Source: Taudactylus pleione (taxonomy: Eukaryota; Chordata; Amphibia; Anura; Myobatrachidae). From it: DNA of 64,000 nt. Each line of letters opens with the position of its first letter. Within the stretch, counting starts at the first letter, position 1. Below, piece after piece: positions 10,930 to 25,768 of the stretch. The notes under the pieces are model-generated. The model made no database searches. It was given only the letters and a program-made list of their open reading frames with translations, and was not told the origin of the DNA. The translations under genes and the position numbers were made by a program. Location: contig JAUIMM010000737.1 of the NCBI GenBank assembly GCA_031769625.1, forward strand, positions 2,284,501 to 2,348,500, given 5' to 3'.

Positions 10930-12350
10930 GGATTAATATACTGCACCGAGAGCTGCACTAATTCAGGTCCTGTCAGCAATGTATATAGATGTGTCAGGCG
11001 GCAGTGCCAGGCAGGGGGAGGCCCATATAGCACGGGGCCCTGTCACCTACTGCTAATAACTCAGGTCCTGTCAGCAATGTATATAGATGTGTCAGGCGGC
11101 AGTGCCAGGCAGGGGGCGGCCCATATAGCACGGGGCCCCTGTCACCTACTGCTAATACCTCAGGTCCTGTCAGCAATGTATATAGATGTGCCAGGCAGGG
11201 GGAGGCCCATATAGCATGGGGCCCTGTCACCTACTGCTAATAACTCAGGTCCTATCAGCAATGTATATAGATGTGTCAGGCGGCAGTGCCAGGCAGGGGG
11301 CGGCCCATATAGCACGGGGCCCCTGTCACCTACTGCTAATACCTCAGGTCCTGTCAGCAATGTATATAGATGTGTCAGGCAGGGGGAGGCCCATATAGCA
11401 CGGGGCCCTGTCACCTACTGCTAATACCTCAGGTCCTGTCAGCAATGTATATAGATGTGTCAGGCGGCAGTGCCAGGCAGGGGGCGGCCCATATAGCACG
11501 GGGCCCCTGTCACCTACTGCTAATACCTCAGGTCCTGTCAGCAATGTATATAGATGTGCCAGGCAGGGGGAGGCCCATATAGCACGGGGGCCCTGTCACC
11601 TACTGCTAATACCTCAGGTCCTGTCAGCAATGTATATAGATGTGTCAGGCGGCAGTGCCAGGCAGGGGGAGGCCCATATAGCACGGGGCCCTGTCACCTA
11701 CTGCTAATAACTCAGGTCCTGTCAGCAATGTATATAGATGTGTCAGGCAGGGGGAGGCCCATATAGCATGGGGCCCTGTCACCTACTGCTAATAACTCAG
11801 GTCCTGTCAGCAATGTATATAGATGTGTCAGGCGGCAGTGCCAGGCAGGGGGCGGCCCATATAGCACGGGGCCCCTGTCACCTACTGCTAATACCTCAGG
11901 TCCTGTCAGCAATGTATATAGATGTGCCAGGCAGGGGGAGGCCCATATAGCACGGGGGCCCTGTCACCTACTGCTAATAACTCAGGTCCTGTCAGCAATG
12001 TATATAGATGTGTCAGGCGGCAGTGCCGGGCAAGGGGAGGCCCATATAGCACGGGGCCCCTGTCACCTACTGCTAATAACTCTGGTCCTGTCAGCAATGT
12101 ATATAGATGTGCCAGGCAGGGGGAGGCCCATATAGCACGGGGCCCTGTCACCTACTGCTAATACCTCAGGTCCTGTCAGCAATGTATATAGATGTGTCAG
12201 GCAGGGGGAGGCCCATATAGCACGGGGCCCTGTCACCTACTGCTAATAACTCAGGTCCTGTCAGCAATGTATATAGATGTGTCAGGCGGCAGTGCCAGGC
12301 AGGGGGAGGCCCATATAGCGCGGGGCCCTGTCACCTACTGCTAATAACTA
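10930..12350. repeat. Satellite: 98 + 86 bp units in a 184-bp dimer
   Basis: The unit contains 'tcctgtcagcaatgtatata', 'ggcccatatagcacggggcc' and 'cacctactgctaata'. A 12-bp block (around 'gcggcagtgcca') is present in long units and absent in short ones. From about 11186 to 11950 the two alternate with a strict 184-bp period. Open frames here are repeat artefacts. Confidence 0.95.
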
Positions 12351-12374
12351 GGCCCATTAGCCATGGAATCTGTA

Positions 12375-12435
12375 AGTGTGTGTGTGTGTGTGTATGTGCG
12401 TGTGTGTATGTGTGTGTGTGTATGTGCGTGTGTGA
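12375..12435 (+). repeat. TG-rich simple repeat
   Basis: Mostly (tg)n with 'tatgtgcg' interruptions, directly after the 184-bp satellite. From 12436 to 13640 I see no feature. Confidence 0.9.
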
Positions 12436-13648
12436 TTTTCTGATCCCAACAAGTTGATCTTGAATCACTGAGCGGTCACGTTGTGGAGATACACCAATCT
12501 CTGTATATAGAAACATAAGTCTGCCATGTGTAAAATCTTTATATGTTTAATACGCAGTATAAAATCTAATTGAGGCCCATACATTGTAAAAGACATTAGC
12601 TGCGCAAACGTCAGGCTGATGGTGGAGCGCCCACGGGACTTACGGCTCCCGCCAGGGGTGAGGCGTCGCTGAAATCCGCGGCCCTGTACTTCTCTGTAGG
12701 GACGGATGTGTTGGCGGGCACCCAGTACGTTTTGTTCATTAAAACTTCCTCAGGGGTACTAACAAATGGGTAATAGTCTTTTATTGCCCATGTTAAGTAG
12801 TGAGTCCATCAGTGAATATAAATACAATGCTCAGGTTTAATGTATCTCAGTATATAATTCAGGCGTTTCCTGGAGGAGAGCCTATAACAGCTATTCTAGG
12901 TGTCTGTGGGAGAAATACTATATAACATGTAATATCTTGTCCAGCAGAGCGCGTGGGACAGTCCTGGGGAGATGGGAGCCACCCTTAAATACTGGTAACA
13001 TTCTACGTTTCCCCGGGGGGTCTCTGATGTGGCCCACCCCTCACTCATGTACCTGGTCATGTAGCAGTACATCTGGCAATAAAGACTGTACTGTAGACAA
13101 CGTAATACCTGAAATAATAATCCGTCTCATCGGCTGCGGGACGCGGCCGCTTCAGTCTGCGCTGGAGCGACAATGAGTTGTACAAGCTCTTATTAAATGA
13201 TCAATTATTCAGCAAACAACGTTATCTGCAAGTCTTCCTAATACCACTGGTTCTGCGCTATAACAGCTTAGACATCACTGTGCACATGATTCAGAATTAC
13301 CTCCAGCAGATGAGATAACACCGTCCTTTCATCATTTAATAATGGCACGTCGCAGACATAGGTATATCCTGATAAGAGCAGAACAGGGCTCTCCGCCGGG
13401 ATCGTAGGGGACAAAGGACTTTATTAAACTGACTCCTTTAGTTTACATAGTCCCCAGTAGGATGTGATGTCACTGTCATAGGCTTAATAATAGGTGACCC
13501 TAAGTAGCTATGGCTGAGCCCCCCCCCCCACCAGTCTGCATTGCAGCAGAATCCCATTCCCAGAATCTCTTCCTATTTGTGTGCAATAAACAGATGCTGC
13601 ACAGACCACTGCTAGAGCCACCCAACTACTGATCAGCATCTCCAATAG

Positions 13649-13771
13649 TACACGTGTAATAGGGGACAGGGTGGGATTCCCAGGTGGAGTGACCGGGCAT
13701 TCCAACCCAGGTAACTTGCAGGGTTTAACACGGGAATAACCAGTGAAACCCTGTCCCCTATTACACGTGTA
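13649..13771. mobile_element. Hairpin with 'acacgtgtaataggggacag' arms
   Basis: The two arms ('acacgtgtaataggggacag' and 'ctgtcccctattacacgtgt') are perfect inverted copies around a loop of about 75 bp. The following 13775-13962 continues with smaller inverted repeats ('gatccgggtcacgatgacccggatc'). Confidence 0.75.
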
Positions 13772-13962
13772 AATGGCGCGATCCGGGTCACGATGACCCG
13801 GATCGTGCCGCATGCCTGCCGAGCCGGCTTCAGTGGCGCTTGGAGATTACGTCATCTCCAAGCGTGCACTTCCACGCCGGAAAAGCCGGGTCAGACCTGG
13901 CTCCGGTGTGAATGGCGAGTCGGCGCCGGCTAAATTCCGGGTCTGATCCGGTTTGGAACCCA

Positions 13963-14558
13963 GGGCCTGATTCAGATCCGCTCGCTGGATGCGTTTGCAC
14001 ACAGCCAAAGTATGCAAATTCCGCGATTGCACGGCAAGGCATTAGCACGCCCACTATGTCTTGGCGTGCGATCACGGTGTGTATTTAGATGCCCACCAGC
14101 CTGTCTTAAGACGCCCACTTTTCCTTAGTAACATACGTCATCTCCAGGAAGTGTATTCAACAATCGGTAACATTGAGTAACATTGGACCCATACGCAGCA
14201 CTTGTGGCTGACCATACCCTACCGCAAACACTGCGATCGCTGCTGTGTGTAATTCAGCCATGTGACGTGTACTATGATGCTGCGTCTTAATTATGCACGC
14301 CTCTGCGTTAAGACGCTCAGTCACGCCTGCGTTCGCACCACCACATCCCCGTTTCCATCGACTAACCCCCTGTCACCACCCACAAACGGCTCGTCCTGTC
14401 ACTCATTCTAGCGAGCAGTCTATGTGCAGGGTGCGAACGCTTCCCGATCGCACGGACTAGTTCGCGCACGAGCACTGCGTCTTATACGCATGCACAGATT
14501 GCAAACATCGGCAGGCTACGTACGAACGCAGCCTAGCGAGCGGGTCTGAATCAGGCCC
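13963..14558. mobile_element. 0.6-kb 'gggcctgattcag' element, both ends present
   Basis: Ends 'gggcctgattcagatccgct' and 'gcgggtctgaatcaggccc'. The interior is an inverted relative of the copies at 3366 and 14660. Its flanks themselves form an inverted pair ('ccggtttggaac' and 'gttccaacctcccgg'), so it may have landed in the loop of another palindromic element. Confidence 0.85.
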
Positions 14559-14659
14559 CCTGTTCCAACCTCCCGGTCTGACGGGGAATTTAGGCATAAA
14601 AGCAGTATTAGTACATACCTGTATAGGCTTCAGTGCTGCCACAGAGGGCTAAAGACTAA

Positions 14660-15238
14660 GGGCCTGATTCAGAGCCGCTCGCAAGCGACCGCACATGCAC
14701 ACGCTTCGTTCTGCGCGTGTGCAAACTACTCGGTGCAATTGGAATCCGCTCGCTCGCCCAGCAGAGTCAGCCCAGGGTAATAAGTGACAGAAGAGGCCGT
14801 TTGTGGGTGGTAACAGGGGCAGGACACTAATAACGGTGGTGTGGAGGTGCGAACGCAGGGGTGCCTGAGTGTAGCAACGCCGTTTCAGAGACGTGCTTAA
14901 TTATCAGCCAGCGTCATAGTACACGTAATCTGCCTGTCATTTACACTGAAGTCCTCGTAGTGCTTGCGGTAGGGCAAGGCAACCACAAGCGCTGCGATCG
15001 ATTCCGATGGTCCTCGATGTACCAATGTTTTAATACACTTCCTGGAGATGACGTGCGCTAGTGGGCGTCTCTACATACGCTAATGGGAGTCTATAGACAC
15101 AAAGTGATCGCTCGCCAACACAAAGTGGGCGTGCTTATGCCTTTCCGAGTGAGCGCCTGCCATGCCGTCACTTAGGCGAATTTGCATACGCTGGGGGCGA
15201 GCGATCGCATTTAACGAATGAATGTCTGAATGACCTCC
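14660..15238. mobile_element. 0.6-kb 'gggcctgattcag' element
   Basis: Starts 'gggcctgattcagagccgct' and ends 'tgtctgaatgacctcct'. It contains 'aggccgtttgtgggtggtaa', 'cttcctggagatgacgtgcg' and 'acaaagtgggcgtgc'. No coding capacity. Confidence 0.85.
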
Positions 15239-15807
15239 TGAGAGTGAAGACTATACAATCACAGTTTTTGCCATAACTTAGATTTATTTATTATTTCTAT
15301 TGAATAATGGCAGCAGAAACGCTCTAATATTTACACGTACAATAAGTATTATGAGAACGACAGAAGATAAATACTGTAGTGTCTCTTACTGCCCCTATAT
15401 GGGGGAAGTATTACATACATGTGTGTGTACATATAATGGATGAACCAGGAAAGCCGCCCGTGTGCCCCATGTGGGTGATTTGGTGTTTTCAGTGTCTTTA
15501 ACCCTATCGTGCCCGCAGGATTCCCCGGGCCTCGCTGCTGGGCAGGCGTAAATAAATATCACATTCGTTGCCCGCCTAATTTCCCGAGGACGCACTAATG
15601 AGCTGTTAATAGTCTTTATGAATAAATAATATGCAGCTCTGTGAGGATCGGTCGGCGTGTCTGCTGGTTATAAGCGTCTGCATGTATTTATGGCCATATT
15701 TACAGATATAATTATTCACCGCTGCAGATCACAATGCGGAATGCACTGTAGTGTGGTGCCCTGCCTCTCACACTCAGCGCCGCGTGTAATGCTACAGCGT
15801 AAATCTC

Positions 15808-18104
15808 AGTATTGGCACGCACTCACCTCCTCACATATCCACCTCTGAGCCTGGAACCCCCCTCCCCAACCTCACCAGTATATCAGTATTGGCACTCACT
15901 CACCTCCTCACATATCCACCTCTGAGCCTGGAACTCCCCCCCCCCCCCCTCCCCCCAACCTCACCAGTATATCAGTATTGGCACTCACTCACCTCCTCAC
16001 ATATCCACCTCTGAGCCTGGAACCCCCCTCCCCAACCTCACCAGTATATCAGTATTGGCACTCACTCACCTCCTCACATATCCACCTCTGAGCCTGGAAC
16101 CCCCCTCCCCAACCTCACCAGTATATCAGTATTGGCACTCACTCACTCACCTCCTCACATATCCACCTCTGAGCCTGGAGCCCCCCTCCCCACACTGACT
16201 CCAACCTCACCAGTATATCAGTATTGGCACTCACTCACCTCCTCACATATACAGCTCTGAGCCTGGAACCCTCCACCCCACACTGACTCCAACCTCACCA
16301 GTATATCAGTATTGGCACTCACTCACCTCCTCACATATCCACCTCTGAGCCTGGAACCCTCCACCCCACACTGACTCCAACCTCACCAGTATATCAGTAT
16401 TGGCACTCACTCACCTCCTCACATATCCACCTCTGAACCTGGAACCCCCCTCCCCACACTGACTCCAACCTCACCAGTATATCAGTATTGGCACTCACTC
16501 ACCTCCTCACATATCCACCTCTGAGCCTGGAACCCTCCACCCCACACTGACTCCAGTATATCAGTATTGGCACTCACTCACTCACCTCCTCACATATCCA
16601 CCTCTGAGCCTGGAACCCCCCTCCCCACACTGACTCCAACCTCACCAGTATATCAGTATTGGCACTCACTCACCTCCTCACATATCCACCTCTGAGCCTG
16701 GAACCCCCCTCCCCAACCTCACCAGTATATCAGTATTGGCACTCACTCATTCACCTCCTCACATATCCACCTCTGAGCCTGGAACCCCCCACCCCACACT
16801 GACTCCAACCTCACCAGTATATCAGTATTGGCTACCACTCACCTCCTCACATATCCACCTCTGAGCCTGGAACCCTCCACCCCACACTGACTCCAACCTC
16901 ACCAGTATATCAGTATTGGCACTAACTCACCTCCTCACATATCCACCTCTGAACCTGGAACCCCCCACCCCACACTGACTCCAACCTCACCAGTATATCA
17001 GTATTGCTACCACTCACCTCCTCACATAGCCAGCTCTGAGCCTGGAACCCCCCACCCCACACTGACTCCAACCTCACCAGTATATCAGTATTGGCACTCA
17101 CTCACCTCCTCACATATCCACCTTTGAGCCTGGAACCCCCCTCCCCACACTGACTCCAACCTCACCAGTATATCAGTATTGGCTACCACTCACCTCCTCA
17201 CATATCCACCTCTGAGCCTGGAACCCCCCTCCCCAACCTCACCAGTATATCAGTATTGGCACTCACTCACCTCCTCACATATCCACCTCTGAGCCTGGAA
17301 TCCCCCCCCCCCCAACCTCACCAGTATATCAGTATTGGCTACCACTCACCTCCTCATATATCCACCTCTGAGCCTGGAACCCCCCTCCCCAACCTCACCA
17401 GTATATCAGTATTGGTTACCACTCACCTCCTCACATATCCACCTCTGAGCCTGGAACCACCCTCCCTACACTGACTCCAACCTCACCAGTATATCAGTAT
17501 TGGCACTCACTCACCTCCTAACATATCCACCTCTGAGCCTGGAACCCCCCACCCCAACCTCACCAGTATATCAGTATTGGCACTCACTCACCTCCTCACA
17601 TATCCACCTCTGAGCCTGGAACCCCCCTCCCCAACCTCACCAGTATATCAGTATTGGTTACCACTCACCTCCTCACATATCCAGCTCTGAGCCTGGAACC
17701 CCCCTCCCCAACCTCACCAGTATATCAGTATTGGTTACCACTCACCTCCTCACATATCCACCTCTGAGCCTGGAACCCCCCTCCCCAACCTCACCAGTAT
17801 ATCAGTATTGGTTACCACTCACCTCCTCACATATCCAGCTCTGAGCCTGGAACCCCCCACCCCACACTGACTCCAACCTCCCCAGTATATCAGTATTGGC
17901 ACTCACTCACCTCCTCACATATCCACCTCTGAGCCTGGAACCCCCCCCCAACCTCACCAGTATATCAGTATTGGCTACCACTCACCTCCTCACATATCCA
18001 CCTCTGAGCCTGGAACCCCCCTCCCCAACCTCACCAGTATATCAGTATTGGTTACCACTCACCTCCTCACATATCCAGCTCTGAGCCTGGAATCCCACAC
18101 TGAC
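15808..18104. repeat. Satellite, 77/88-bp units, about 28 copies
   Basis: The unit contains 'cacctcctcacatatccacc', 'tctgagcctggaacccccc' and 'ccagtatatcagtattgg'. Longer units carry an extra 'cacactgactcc'. Small variants ('ggcactcact', 'ggttaccact') occur in local runs, which suggests block-wise expansion. Confidence 0.95.
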
Positions 18105-18129
18105 CGTCCCTCCTAGTGCCTAACCCTAG

Positions 18130-18413
18130 CCCTGACGAAAATAATAATAATAAAAAAAAGTGTTGACCATTTTTTGTGCATCGACCATTCCCATGTCGAC
18201 CTTTTGTATTCGTCAACCTAAACATAGGTCGACATTTTGTGTGTTGACCTTTTGTCCCTGTCGACCTCTTGACTGTTGGGCAATTGGTGTCGACCTATGC
18301 AGAGTCTATTTTCGTGAGTAGTCAGTGTAATCACTTACAGCAGAGACTATGCTAAATACAAGCGAAAGCTTCCAGTATAGTGTATATATATATTATATAT
18401 ATATATATGTGTA

Positions 18414-18449
<36 letters not shown>

Positions 18450-18460
18450 CAGCCTGTGCT
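18130..18460. repeat. 'gtcgacc' degenerate repeat and AT/TG microsatellite
   Basis: 18160-18300 has repeated 'gtcgacc' and 'ttttgt' words in both orientations, likely transposon remains. 18380-18450 is (ta)n and (tg)n. 18461-19308 shows no gene. Confidence 0.65.
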
Positions 18461-19311
18461 TATAAACTTGTGTCATCCAGGCCCTGGCGCACAATGCACA
18501 ACACGCACGTGGAATAAAAGGGGAGATTTGCGGCTGCTATCGTTGCGCTGTAGTCACACAAGCGTTTTTATGTGGCCCAGGCGCAGCCTCTTACAGAACC
18601 AGCCTGGCTTTTGCCAGAAAACAAATTGCTGCTTTAAACCTAGCGACTGTCTCGCCGAAACCTCGCCGTGCCTGCCAATCGCAGTTGGGCCTTTGGCTGG
18701 CGTTAATTTCTAAACCATTTTAGCAACTTCACGTTATTATTAATACTATTTTTTGTCAAGTTCACCATTTGCGCTCTGTGCTGGTATTCATTCCTCATTC
18801 CCAGCTCACAAACTTCAGTCATTATCTCAGCAAACGTCTCCCGAATTCCCAAATGTTTTATTAAGACGCAAGTGAAATGTTACCGTGTGGTGTGACCATC
18901 ATTCAGTCATTACCCCTCCTCCCAGCTATTTGTAGGATTGTTAAAATGAGAAAATGAGTTATTGATTTACTACAGATTAATAATAGATTCTTTTGTTTAG
19001 TTATTATTTTTTAAAACCGTTAAGACAACACAAATGCGACTTTCTCTCATCACCTAGTGCTGGGCGCTAGAGGCGAGAGTCGGCGGCCGCTGGGGGCTAT
19101 TAGATCTGGCACTAGCAGGCCCCAGTTAGAACCAGGTACTCTGCGGGTATTGTAAAGCATTGTGGAGTATCATTTCCATTTGCTTCCATGTTGCGATGAA
19201 TGTAATATTTTGCAGCAATTGATCTGTATCTGTGAATGTTTTTTTTAGATTTTACCCTTCAATGTAATCCGCTATTGATGCAATTGGTAATTACCTTTGA
19301 TCTGACACTTA

Positions 19312-20138
19312 GGGGGGTATTCAATTTGGATGCGAAAAGTCGGAATCGGTGATAAATTATCGCCGATAACGTAATATTCGCATGTTTCAATTATCCCCGT
19401 ATTCAATTTCAAAGACTATTCGCAGGTTCGAACAGTCTTTGAAAAACAAGGGGGATAAGTTTTCACCATGTTTTACATGGCGAAAAAAAGTGCAGAATTG
19501 GGGTTATTGTTCTTAAGCCTGCACCCCTGGGAATGTCATTTAAAAATAAACTGTCAAAAAAAAGTTTAAAAGAAAAATAGGGACACCCCAAAAAAATGAA
19601 TACAAAGTTTGGGGTGAAAACAAAAAAGTGGAAACAGTGTTTAATAATAGGGAAATAGGTTCAGGGGTGTTCTGTAAGTATGCGGCAGGTGTTTTCTAGA
19701 ATAAGATATTAGCGGCAGGTGCTTTTTTGCAGAATTTAAAAAAAAATTACTTTAGGGACTTAAAAATATGCTAGTACCCATTTTCATGTACCCCAAATTT
19801 AATGGGACCACTTAAAAAAACGAAAAAAATCACTTCTTCAATGTCTGGAAAAAACACCTGCCGAGACTATTTAAAAACCCAACTTTCTTTTGCAGGCAAA
19901 AACGGGGGTACCCATAGTGATCCCCCAGGTCTGGACATCTTTAGGGGCTCCTACAATTATTTCCCGAAAATTCCCATTTTTTTTCGTAGATCCCAATTCG
20001 CCGGGTCCCGTTTTCGCTGATTTTAAATTGAATACGGGGATAAAGCAGGCACGCGCCCGATACTTTATCCCAGGAAAAGCTCCGATGTGGAGCGAAAAGT
20101 CCAGCATGGACTTTTCGCTCCCAAATTGAATACGGACC
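19312..20138. mobile_element. 0.83-kb 'gtattcaatttgg' element
   Basis: Terminal inverted repeats 'gggtattcaatttgg' and 'ccaaattgaatacggacc' are flanked by 'tta' (19309-19311 and 20139-20141). The interior is A-rich with further sub-terminal inverted pairs ('gcgaaaagtc' with 'gacttttcgc'). Related to 25769-26641. Confidence 0.85.
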
Positions 20139-20141
20139 TTA

Positions 20142-20316
20142 GGGGTATAGTTACTAAAGTGAGAGTATTTAGAAGTGGAGATGTTGCCCATAGCAACCAA
20201 TCAGATTCTACATAACATTTAACTAGCACCTTCTAGAAGATAATAGCTAGAATCTGAGTGGTTGCTATGGGCAACAACTCCACTACTAAAGTCTCTCACT
20301 TTAGTAAATATGCCCC
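20142..20316. mobile_element. Hairpin MITE sharing a 'tta' with its neighbour
   Basis: A 'gttgcccatagcaaccaatc' hairpin with ends 'ggggtatagttactaaagtg' and 'ctttagtaaatatgcccc'. It is flanked by 'tta' at 20139-20141 and 20317-20319. The left 'tta' is also the right duplication of the element at 19312. Confidence 0.88.
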
Positions 20317-20754
20317 TTATTCTTCGGCCTTGCCGGCTCATCGACTGTAAAATCTCCTAACGCCCTGTGCGCAAGTGGCTGTAACTGTGCATTTCCCACG
20401 TAATCAATATATTGTACTGGATCACGTGCCTGCGCCAGGAAGATAAATAGGATATCAATAGGGAGAGCAGTGACTGGCTCCTGTTTGTTTGATGAGGCAC
20501 TTGAGGGTGTCAGCCTGGGATTTATCCTCCACTTCCCGCGCCGTGGCCTCTGGCCGATCGACCGTTAAACGTTACTGATGCCTCAATCAGTTCGGAAAGT
20601 GGATTTGATTGTGTAAGTGCTGGGGCGTTCTGTGTCTTCCCTTATCTACACGTGTGTTGTGAAAGTGAGCTGTCAATAGGATTATGTGGATAATGCTGAC
20701 ATTATACAAATAATCATAGATCATGGATAATCTAAATCATTTAAAAATATATAT

Positions 20755-21092
20755 TAGGGCAGCAAAGATGGTGTAGTGGTTAGCATTACTGCCTCACAGC
20801 GCTGAGGTTGTGGGTTAAATTCCCACCATGGCCCTAACTGTGTGGAGTTTGTATATTCTCCCTGTGCTTGCTTGGGTTTCCTCCGGGTGCTTCAGTTTCC
20901 TCCCACAGTCCGAAAATATACTGGTAGGTTAATTGGCTCCTAACAAGTTAACCCTAGTGTGTCTGTGATAGGGAATATAGATTGTAAGCTCCACTGGGGC
21001 AGGGACTGATGTGAATGGGCAAATATTCTCTGTACAGCGCTGAGGAATATGTGTGCGCTATATAAATAACTGGTAATAAATAAATAATAATG
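20755..21092 (+). mobile_element. SINE with tRNA-like head
   Basis: The head has an A-box-like 'ggtgtagtggttagcatta' and a B-box-like 'gtgggttaaattcccacc'. The body has 'ttctccctgtgcttgc', 'gggtttcctccgggtgctt' and 'attgtaagctccactggggc'. The end is 'gtgtgcgctatataaataac' with an A/T-rich tail. Family wording is common in frogs. It is the same family as 48151-49380. Confidence 0.85.
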
Positions 21093-21346
21093 TATTGTTA
21101 TTATTTTCAATGTGATTTGTGCGATGATCTGCAGGGACTGGCTTACAGCTAGTGGGCAGTGTTGGTTTAGTTATAATAATCTCAAGATCGTAGGGACTTA
21201 ACGAATAACATTGTGCGGACAGCAATTGCGCGCCGTGACCCTCAGCTACCAATCAGAGGTCAGCGTTTATCAGTCTGCTGCAGTCAATGGAAATGAAGAC
21301 TGATCTCTGATTGGTTGCACCATAATATTAAATAAGCCCTTAGCAG

Positions 21347-21495
21347 AGGTTCCCGTACTCAAGGATAACCATGCTTGGGCACAGGTGACTTAATTAGTAC
21401 CTCAGTTCATTTGATTTAACTATCTGTGCTCAGCCGTGGATAGCCTTAAAACCTGGACTGTTAGGGTGACTTGAGGACGGAGTTTGGGAACCACT
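21347..21495. mobile_element. hAT-like MITE ('caggtgacttaattagtacc')
   Basis: It has 'cagaggttccc' near the start and 'gtttgggaacca' near the end, with inner arms 'ggataaccatgc' and 'gtggatagcc'. Same family as 7570 and 40838. Confidence 0.7.
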
Positions 21496-21577
21496 TGTGT
21501 ATTATGTTTCCTGATAATATGAACACTAGGTGGCTCTGTCCTGTTACTTTCATTGGTTAATAGAGCCAGATGTTTAG

Positions 21578-21847
<270 letters not shown>

Positions 21848-21956
21848 TGAGTTACACCCCAGGGGGACTGACCTGCCCCGGGCTGTGAGTCAGGCTAATC
21901 AGAAGTAAATGTGGGGCGCGAACAGTGCACAGCAACATATAGGTTATTCTAGGGTC

Positions 21957-23165
21957 TACAGACACCATGAGGAGCACTGCTAAACAAGGGAATTCTATAC
22001 ATACAGACATGTTCACTAAGCTCCTCCTACAGACACCACGAGGAGCACTGTTAAACACGGGAATTCTATACATACAGACATGTTCACTAAGCTCCTCCTA
22101 CAGACACCACGAGGAGCACTGCTAAACACGGGAATTCTATACATACAGACATGTTCACTAAGCTCCTCCTACAGACACCACGAGGAGCACTGCTAAACAA
22201 GGGAATTCTATACATACAGACATGTTCACTAAGCTCCTCCTACAGACACCACGAGGAGCACTGCTAAACACGGGAATTCTATACATACAGACATGTTCAC
22301 TGAGCTCCTCCTACAGACACCACGAGGAGCACTGCTAAACAAGGGAATTCTATACATACAGACATGTTCACTAAGGTCCTCCTACAGACACCATGAGGAG
22401 CACTGCTAGACAAGGTAACAAATGGCATTCTAAACAGACGTGCACTAATCTCACTCTACAGACACCATGAGGAGCACTGCTAGACAAGGTAGCAAAGGGC
22501 ATTCTAAACAGACGTGCACTAATCTCACTATACAGACACCATGAGGAGCACTGCTAAACACGGGAATTCTATACATACAGACATGTTCACTAAGGTCCTC
22601 CTACAGACACCATGAGGAGCACTGCTAGACAAGGTAGCAAAGGGCATTCTAAACAGACGTGCACTAATCTCACTATACAGACACCACGAGGAGCACTGCT
22701 AAACACGGGAATTCTATACATACAGACATGTTCACTAAGGTCCTCCTACAGACACCATGAGGAGCACTGCTAGACAAGGTAACAAAGGGCATTCTAAACA
22801 GACGTGCACTAATCTCACTATACAGACACCATGAGGAGCACTGCTAGAGAAGGTAACAAAGGGCATTCTAAACAGACGTGCACTAATCTCACTATACAGA
22901 CACCATGAGGAGCACTGCTAGAGAAGGTAACAAAGGGCATTCTAAACAGATGTGCACTAATCTCACTCTACAGACACCATGAGGAGCACTGCTAGACAAG
23001 GGAATTCTATACATACAGACATGTTCACTAAGCTCCTCCTACAGACACCATGAGGAGCACTGCTAGACAAGGTAATAAGGGGAGTTTCATGCACACAGAC
23101 ATGTTTACTAAGCTCCCCCTACAGACACCACGAGGAGCACTGCTAGACATGGTAATAAATGAAAG
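21957..23165. repeat. Satellite, about 71-bp units, in intron 4
   Basis: Two unit types share 'acagacaccatgaggagcac'. One continues 'gggaattctatacatacaga', the other 'gggcattctaaacagacgtg'. There are about 17 copies in mixed order. The array begins about 110 bp after exon 4. Confidence 0.95.
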
Positions 23166-23592
23166 TCCCTACACTTTGTGTCGCCATATAAATATATAAT
23201 AATAATATTTCATTACCCGGGAATAAATGCTTGTTCATGAGATTAGACACCTACTTTTGCGCAAGTGCGCCTCATTTTTTCGGAGGATCATTTAATGACA
23301 TAAAGACAGTGGTAAGTGCAGGGTTTACAGATGCCCCGAATGCCTCTCCCCTGCCATAAGATTCTACGATGCTCTGTTACAGGAGTCACTGTTGGTATTG
23401 CTGCCCATGCAAAGCTTTTTAACTAGTAACCTGTTACATCAGTCACTGTGAGGAGCCCTGCTACCTCATTGGGTGACAGACGGCTACTGCTCCAGAGCAC
23501 CGAATGTATCTGTATACGTGATACGTGTAAGGGGACCTCCGGATGTTTTATTAGATGTGACAGCTGAAAGCGTTGCGTGTTTGCTCCCGTAA

Positions 23593-25200
<1,608 letters not shown>

Positions 25201-25212
25201 ACTGTCCTGTGC

Positions 25213-25412
25213 CTCATAGCAGTACCCCGTCTGTGCCTCATAGCCGTACCCCGGCTGTGCCTCATAGCCGTACCCCGGCTGTGCCTCATAGCCGTACCCC
25301 GGCTGTGCCTCATAGCCGTACCCCGGCTGTGCCTCATAGCCGTACCCCGGCTGTGCCTCATAGCCGTACCCCGGCTGTGCCTCATAGCCGTACCCCGGCT
25401 GTGCCTCATAGG
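25213..25412. repeat. 24-bp minisatellite
   Basis: About eight copies of a unit built on 'tgtgcctcatagccgtaccc', nearly identical. 24 is a multiple of three, which gives repetitive open frames on both strands. These are artefacts. Confidence 0.95.
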
Positions 25413-25549
25413 CCCCGATAATCCGGCAGCTGTCAGACAGAACCTGTGCATCTCGCTTGTTTATCGGTATCTACGTGTGACATGTATGTAGATAACACCG
25501 TTGGGCTAGCGCAGGGTTACACGTACATCAATTTGCAGAGCGCGCCTTG

Positions 25550-25721
25550 GAGTATATTTACTAAAGTGAGAGTTATTAGAAGAGATGTTGCCCATAGCAA
25601 CCAACCAGATTCTAGCTATTATCTTCTAGAAGGTGCTGGTTAAATGTTAAGTAGAATCTGATTGGTTGCAATGGGTAACGTCTCCACTTCTGAAAACTCT
25701 CACTTTAGTAAATATGCCCCC
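25550..25721. mobile_element. Hairpin MITE, 'cccatagcaacc' type
   Basis: Ends 'gagtatatttactaaagtga' and 'cactttagtaaatatgcccc', with possible 'ttg' flanks. Inner arms are 'gttgcccatagcaaccaacc' and 'gattggttgcaatgggtaac'. Confidence 0.85.
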
Positions 25722-25768
25722 TTGTGTTTTTTCTGCACTGTAAATGCTCTGACGTACGACGAAAGAGG

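Noticed and set aside
20755..20840. A true tRNA gene
   Set aside because: Only A- and B-box-like words are present, followed by a SINE body; no cloverleaf can be drawn.
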